NCBI GenBank assembly: GCA_900143635.1
Contig: FREY01000005.1
Span: 62,001-126,000, forward strand
Length of the DNA: 64,000 nucleotides
Direction of reading: 5' to 3'
Source: Rhodobacteraceae bacterium Alg231-04
Lineage (GTDB): Bacteria; Pseudomonadota; Alphaproteobacteria; Rhodobacterales; Rhodobacteraceae
Below the pieces are notes generated by a model. The model saw only the letters and a program-made list of their open reading frames with translations. It was not told the DNA's origin and did not search any database. Position numbers and translations under genes: made by a program. Positions 59,848 through 64,000 of this stretch are shown piece by piece. Positions within the stretch are counted from its first letter, which is position 1, and each line of letters begins with the position of its first letter.

Positions 59848-60341
59848 GGCTGCTGGATCTGCAAAGCCCGCGGTTCAGGGCGGGGCATTGGCAGGATCTT
59901 TCGGCGGCGGACTTGGAACTGCTGTTCGCGCCCGAAGTTACCCGCTGGCTGCCCGGTGGGTTTCACGGGCTGGCTGATGACGCTGCACGGCGCCAGTTTC
60001 TGGAAGCCATGTCAGGTGAGGCGGAAACCGTCGCGCTTTTTGCCGATGGGTGGGGCATTGGGTTGCTCATTCTATCGTATGAAGACACTGGTCGCAGTGA
60101 ACCGGGCCGCCGCCCGACCCGCCATATCGGTTATCTGCTGGCGCAGCACGTCTGGGGGCAGGGCTATGCCTCTGCACTGCTACAGGCGGTTCAAGCGCTG
60201 TTTCGCGGCAGCGGAACGATTATTTCAGGCGGTGTGATGGATGAAAACGCCGCATCCGCACGGGTGTTGGAAAAGGCCGGTTTTCGTGGTTCCCGCAATG
60301 GAGCCGAGACCACCTATTGCTGGGATAGCTGCGAGAGCTGA
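59814..60341 (+). CDS. GNAT-family acetyltransferase
   Basis: The roughly 175-residue protein has the acetyl-CoA loop QHVWGQGYASALL and GVMDENAASARVLEKAGF, typical of RimJ/RimL-type N-acetyltransferases. The start is uncertain: TTG at 59814 with GGAG 8 nt upstream, or ATG at 59763. Both overlap tetR (34 or 85 nt) and imply coupled translation. Confidence 0.7.
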   Translation: MGHGAQSRGSLRLLDLQSPRFRAGHWQDLSAADLELLFAPEVTRWLPGGFHGLADDAARRQFLEAMSGEAETVALFADGWGIGLLILSYEDTGRSEPGRRPTRHIGYLLAQHVWGQGYASALLQAVQALFRGSGTIISGGVMDENAASARVLEKAGFRGSRNGAETTYCWDSCES

Positions 60342-60346
60342 CCCAC

Positions 60347-60652
60347 TCAGGTCATCAGACCGAAGGTGTCGTAATGTTCAATCTCGCGGCTCAGCACGAT
60401 ATCTTCTTCCACATCGTCCTGGATCAGCGGCTTTTCCCATTCCTCGCCGGCAAATGCCTTGAGCGAGGCGATGCTGTCCCAGGTCATGACCGCACAAAAT
60501 GTATTGGGTGCATCAGGCCGGGGCAGGCCGATGTTGATCGACACCAGACCGGGCTGTTTGCGCAGACGGGGAATGGCTGTGTTGGCAATGTGCTGTTTGA
60601 AATCCTCCACCCGGCCCTCGCGGACAGTGATGCGTAAGACGCGGATGATCAT
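60347..60652 (-). CDS. Antibiotic-biosynthesis-monooxygenase-domain protein
   Basis: The 101-residue protein is a ferredoxin-like ABM dimer type: VLRITVREGRVEDFKQHI, NTAIPRLRKQPGLVSINIG, and TWDSIASLKAF. Such proteins can be small monooxygenases or heme-degrading enzymes; nothing here decides. Confidence 0.78.
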   Translation of the reverse strand: MIIRVLRITVREGRVEDFKQHIANTAIPRLRKQPGLVSINIGLPRPDAPNTFCAVMTWDSIASLKAFAGEEWEKPLIQDDVEEDIVLSREIEHYDTFGLMT

Positions 60653-60708
60653 GGTATTCCCCCAAGCAGCTGGACCTGGGGGATTTTAGCATGATTTTTC
60701 GCCGCTAG

Positions 60709-61620
60709 TCAGTGGTTTGGGCGAATAAAAGTTCCATTGCGCAATTCCGCGAAGGCCTGACGCAACTCTGCCTGGGTGTTCATCACAATCGGCCCGTGCC
60801 AGGCGACAGGTTCGTCGATCGGCGCGCCGGATATCAGCAGGAAGCGAACGCCTTCTTCGCCTGCCTGAACCGTGACCTCATCGCCGCTGCCAAAGCGCAC
60901 CAATGTTCGGTCGCCCGACATATCGCGGATGTGAAGTTCTTCGCCTGCCACTTCCTTTTCCAGCAGCACACCCTGCGGGGTCGCGGCATCGCTGAAGGCC
61001 CCGCTGCCTTCGAAGATATAGGCAAAGGCGCGGCGGTAGGTGTCGATCTTGAAGGTCTTCTTCACCCCGGCCGGTACTGATATGTCCAGATACTGCGGGT
61101 CGGCGGCGATGCCGTCGACCGGCCCGCGTTTGCCCCAGAATTCGCCGGTGATCACGCGCAGCTTGGTGCCGTCATCGTCGATCACCTCGGGGATATCGCC
61201 CGACTGCACATCTTGATAGCGCGGCGCGCACATCTTGTCGGCGGCAGGCAGATTGCCCCACAGTTGGAACCCGTGCATCTGACCTTTGAGATTTCCGGCG
61301 GGCATTTCCTGATGCAGGATGCCCGATCCGGCGGTCATCCACTGCACGTCGCCCGCCCCCAATGTGCCCTCGTTGCCAAGCGAATCCTGGTGTTCGACCT
61401 CGCCTGCCAGAACATAGGTAATGGTTTCGATGCCGCGGTGGGGATGCCAAGGGAAACCCTTGATGAAATGCTCCGGGTCGTCGTTGCGAAAGTCGTCAAA
61501 CAGCAGGAACGGGTCCAGTTCCGAGGGATCTTGAAAGCCAAATGCGCGGTGCAGATGCACGCCCGCACCCTCCATCGTGGGCTGAGCTGTTCGCGTTTCG
61601 AGTACCGGTCTGAGGGACAT
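60709..61620 (-). CDS. Pirin-family protein
   Basis: The 303-residue bicupin has the metal ligands in FPWHPHRGIETITYVLAGEV and GILHQEMPAGN, and the family stretch FLLFDDFRNDDP. Bacterial pirins can have quercetinase activity or bind regulators; the role here is unknown. Confidence 0.88.
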   Translation of the reverse strand: MSLRPVLETRTAQPTMEGAGVHLHRAFGFQDPSELDPFLLFDDFRNDDPEHFIKGFPWHPHRGIETITYVLAGEVEHQDSLGNEGTLGAGDVQWMTAGSGILHQEMPAGNLKGQMHGFQLWGNLPAADKMCAPRYQDVQSGDIPEVIDDDGTKLRVITGEFWGKRGPVDGIAADPQYLDISVPAGVKKTFKIDTYRRAFAYIFEGSGAFSDAATPQGVLLEKEVAGEELHIRDMSGDRTLVRFGSGDEVTVQAGEEGVRFLLISGAPIDEPVAWHGPIVMNTQAELRQAFAELRNGTFIRPNH

Positions 61621-61757
61621 GAGACTGCCTTCTGAATTGCTGCGCTGACCTCTAAATAGGCTGTGCGGGGTCGTGCGAAAACGGGCAGCGGCAAACGGCG
61701 TTTGTGCGCCAATGAACAGCTGTTGTCAGATGCATTGGCAGTGCTAGGGTTCTGATC

Positions 61758-62936
61758 ATGGATATGCGCAAAGATTCAATTGCCAGCCTGGACCCGGCCC
61801 GGCAGGCCGCTGCGCTGGACCTTATGGGCTATATGCTGGGCGAGGCGATGCAGGCCACGGATGCCGATGAGGTGCTGACCGAAATGTCGGAACGCATCCG
61901 CGCGGCCGGCGTGCCGCTGGACCGTGCCACGTCCATTGTGCCGTTGCTGCATGCCGAGGCGGCCGCCAGCGCCCGCTTTTGGGAGCGTGGCAAGGGCGCG
62001 CGCAGCTATCTCTTTCCCTATAATCAGGCCTCTGGCGAAGGATATGCCCGCTCACCTGCCGCTGACGCCCATGAGACCGGCCAATGGGTGACCCTGTGGC
62101 TGCCGGACACGCCGGATGAAACCTATGACATCGTGGCCGAACTGAAAGAGGCCGGGCTGACCCACTACATCATGGCGCCGGTGTTTCAGAAGACCGGACT
62201 GGCCAGCACCTTCAGCTTTGCCACCACATCCCCGGATGGGTTCTCGCCGCAGGATTTCGCCTTTCTGCGGGCGGTGTTCCCGGCCCTGGCCGCCTGTCAG
62301 GAGATCCTGACAACCACCCGCGCCATGAACGAAGTGCTGCGGATATATGTCGGTGAAGAACCGCGTGAGCGGATCATCAAAGGGGACGTCCATCGCGGCG
62401 AGGTGGTGCATATCCGCTCGGCCATTCTGTTTGCCGACATGCGCCGGTTCACCGAGCTGACGGCCGAGATGACAGCAGAGCAGGCGGCCAGCCTGCTCAA
62501 TGCCTATTTCGACTGTATTGTTCCGGCGGTGGAAGAGGCCGGTGGCGAGGTGCTGAAATTCATGGGCGATGGCGTGCTGGCAATCTTTCGCGCCGAAGGT
62601 GCAGGCAACGACACCTGTGCACGGGCGCTGGCGGCGGCGCGGGCGGGGCTTGCCAAAGTGGCCGACGATGCCCGGTTCGAGGCTGGCGTTGCCCTGCATT
62701 TCGGCGAGGTTGCTTTTGGTAATGTCGGCTCTGGCATGCGGCTGGACTACACGGTGATTGGGCGCGATGTGAATCTGGCCGCTCGGATTGCGGGGCTTTG
62801 CGGCCCCGAAGATGAACCGCTGCTGGTGTCGCAAGTGTTTCGAGATCTCGTGGGGTTGAAAGGCCGGGCGCTTGAACCGCGGCGCCTAAAGGGTTTGAAA
62901 GAGCCGCAGGCTGTATTTGCGCCTGCTTTATCGTGA
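61758..62936 (+). CDS. Class III adenylate/guanylate cyclase
   Basis: The 392-residue soluble protein has an N-terminal region of about 190 residues without a clear named domain (GAF-like size) and a C-terminal cyclase domain with ILFADMRRFTELTAEM (first metal Asp), GEVLKFMGDGVLAIF (Lys and second Asp) and TVIGRDVNLAARI (Asn/Arg). Product cAMP is more likely than cGMP from the Lys, but the second specificity position is not typical. Confidence 0.85.
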   Translation: MDMRKDSIASLDPARQAAALDLMGYMLGEAMQATDADEVLTEMSERIRAAGVPLDRATSIVPLLHAEAAASARFWERGKGARSYLFPYNQASGEGYARSPAADAHETGQWVTLWLPDTPDETYDIVAELKEAGLTHYIMAPVFQKTGLASTFSFATTSPDGFSPQDFAFLRAVFPALAACQEILTTTRAMNEVLRIYVGEEPRERIIKGDVHRGEVVHIRSAILFADMRRFTELTAEMTAEQAASLLNAYFDCIVPAVEEAGGEVLKFMGDGVLAIFRAEGAGNDTCARALAAARAGLAKVADDARFEAGVALHFGEVAFGNVGSGMRLDYTVIGRDVNLAARIAGLCGPEDEPLLVSQVFRDLVGLKGRALEPRRLKGLKEPQAVFAPALS

Positions 62937-62957
62937 GGCACCATCCTGCGCGCGCGC

Positions 62958-64000
62958 CTATTTATCGGCCGATCCGGCCCACCACTCACCGGGTTTTTTG
63001 CGCGCCCCGTGATCCTTGGCCAGTCGCAGCGCCAGTTTGCGCCAAGGGCTGAGTGCCAGTTTCAGCCATAGCCGGTGTTTCAGCTTCCCGAAGTCGCGGT
63101 TGAACGGGCAGACCCGCATGCAGATCGCGCAGTCCGATGACATCTTTGCCCAGAAGGAAAAGCACTTCTCCGCGTCCGAGGTCCATTTGCGCACGCCCTT
63201 GATCGCCGAGACATTGTTGCCGCCAACCTCGGGCGGGCCAAAGGGCAGGGCTTTGACCGGGCAGGCATCGGCGCATTTGGTGCAGATGTCGCAGAAGGAT
63301 TTCACCCCCTTGGGTTCCGGCGTGTCATGGGCCAGCGGCAGGTTGGTGAAGATCTTGGAAAACCGCAGGCGGGGGCCAAACTCTGGCGTGATCACCATCT
63401 GGTTGCGGGCATATTCGCCAAGCCCGGCCTTTACCGCATAGGGAATGACCAGCGAAGTGTCGTTCATCGACGGCACCGCCTCGTAGCCAAGGTTGCGGAT
63501 ATAGGCGGCCACCTGCATCACGATCGAGGCTTCGTGGCTGTATTCGCGCCCCGTGGCGGCGCCGGCCAGCGCGGAGGGGTAGGTGGCAACCAGTTCCTTG
63601 TCCATCTCATGGCCCAGAACAATCACCGTGTTCAGCCCCTCGGGCAGATCATGCGGCGCGTCCGACATGTCGCGGGTGTCAACGCGGGCGGAATAGATCC
63701 AGCGGTCGTCCAGATCGGTGATGCCGCACAGATCAGCGCCAAAAAAGGTGGCAATGCGCTTCATCTCGGCTGACATCTTGGCCGGGTCGTCGATCTCCAC
63801 GGCGTCTTTGGCAACCGGTGTGTCAGCCTGAATTGGTGCCTGAAACCCTTCGCGCATTCCCTCCGCTGCTTTGCGGTTGGACACTACATCCGAAATCAAC
63901 CAGGCGGCATTGCGCAGGGCGAAATCGCGCTGGGTAAAGCCATCGCCACGGCGCGGGGCCGCCTCCATCCGGTAGGAGGCAAAGAACTTATCGGTGTGTT
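62958..64000 (-). CDS. Soluble reductive-dehalogenase-like corrinoid/Fe-S protein, 5' end outside window
   Basis: The frame is open to the right edge (TDKFFASYR precedes the internal ATG at 63968), so the N-terminus is missing. The visible 346 residues have GLGEYARNQMVITPEFGPRL and RFSKIFTNLPL, then two 4Fe-4S motifs, CDICTKCADACPVKAL and CAICMRVCPFNRDFG, plus a Cys in EKCFSFWAK. This arrangement is that of reductive dehalogenases and their soluble relatives, which bind cobalamin. No membrane anchor gene is seen. Epoxyqueuosine reductase (QueG) is an alternative, but the order and WxxDAEKC...CxxCxxxCPF spacing favour RDH. Confidence 0.75.
   Translation of the reverse strand, partial: HTDKFFASYRMEAAPRRGDGFTQRDFALRNAAWLISDVVSNRKAAEGMREGFQAPIQADTPVAKDAVEIDDPAKMSAEMKRIATFFGADLCGITDLDDRWIYSARVDTRDMSDAPHDLPEGLNTVIVLGHEMDKELVATYPSALAGAATGREYSHEASIVMQVAAYIRNLGYEAVPSMNDTSLVIPYAVKAGLGEYARNQMVITPEFGPRLRFSKIFTNLPLAHDTPEPKGVKSFCDICTKCADACPVKALPFGPPEVGGNNVSAIKGVRKWTSDAEKCFSFWAKMSSDCAICMRVCPFNRDFGKLKHRLWLKLALSPWRKLALRLAKDHGARKKPGEWWAGSADK

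Noticed and set aside
1-64000. CRISPR arrays, insertion sequences, prophage or genomic-island borders
   Set aside because: No regularly spaced repeats, transposases, integrases or phage genes were seen; the tRNA-Glu pair has no integrase or att-like repeat beside it beyond the tRNA duplication itself.

Overview
The window looks like chromosomal DNA of a roseobacter-group alphaproteobacterium (Rhodobacteraceae, the Phaeobacter/Ruegeria/Leisingera kind). The evidence is gene content and order rather than any marker gene: an aerobic cob gene cluster, CbtAB, HNOBA-GGDEF and DUF1636 proteins, a RecJ-GlpX-homoserine dehydrogenase block, TGA-N9-TCA iron boxes and a GTTC-N7-GTTC SOS box. I see no insertion sequences, prophage genes, CRISPR arrays or rRNA, and composition looks even throughout.

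Region 1 (1-21.2 kb) is a cobalamin locus. After the 3' end of an NCS2-type permease and two small DUF1127 genes come three minus-strand units, each behind its own cobalamin riboswitch: cbiM-cobF (riboswitch near 3.9-4.1 kb), cbtB-cbtA plus a His-rich periplasmic gene (6.3-6.5 kb), and a long run DUF1636-cobW-cobN-G-H-I-J-[cobK]-L-E-M-B-A-DUF1636 (20.25-20.43 kb). Nearly all joints in the long run are 1-4 nt gaps or overlaps. cobK is the exception: it lies on the plus strand inside the run, its start codon overlaps that of cobL and its stop overlaps that of cobJ. cobO reads away on the plus strand. CobS, CobT, CobQ, CobD, CobP, CobU and CobV are not in the window.

Region 2 (21.2-31.2 kb) holds glpR-glpD, a PagL-like outer-membrane protein, and two adjacent iron-responsive minus-strand operons. 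One is bfd-bfr-diheme oxidoreductase-imelysin-DUF1513. The other is a 65-codon gene, hemP, a 158-codon gene and a second imelysin. Each has a TGA-N9-TCA box at its promoter.

Region 3 (31.2-44 kb) contains an MFS carrier, YceI, an ImuA-like gene with an SOS box, an aldo/keto reductase and an L-carnitine catabolic unit. The carnitine unit is CdhR-like regulator / BKACE - carnitine dehydrogenase fused to a thioesterase - SDR, expected to turn carnitine into glycine betaine. It is followed by an XRE regulator, a fatty-acid desaturase unit, an EamA permease, a Nudix hydrolase and DUF983.

Region 4 (44-54 kb) contains an EF-hand / ECF sigma / membrane anti-sigma candidate / periplasmic metal-sensor module. 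It also has a PleD-type diguanylate cyclase whose receivers have lost their key residues, an MttB-family methyltransferase without pyrrolysine, a DUF4153 membrane protein, and an H-NOX-like protein coupled to an HNOBA-GGDEF cyclase. The H-NOX-like protein lacks the usual heme-ligand histidine.

Region 5 (54-64 kb) has two identical tRNA-Glu(TTC) genes, then recJ-glpX-hom, a small lipoprotein, TetR-GNAT, an ABM-domain protein, pirin, a class III nucleotide cyclase and the C-terminal part of a soluble reductive-dehalogenase-like protein that runs off the right edge. Three copies of a roughly 50-bp palindromic repeat lie between genes at 18.65, 21.18 and 37.27 kb.
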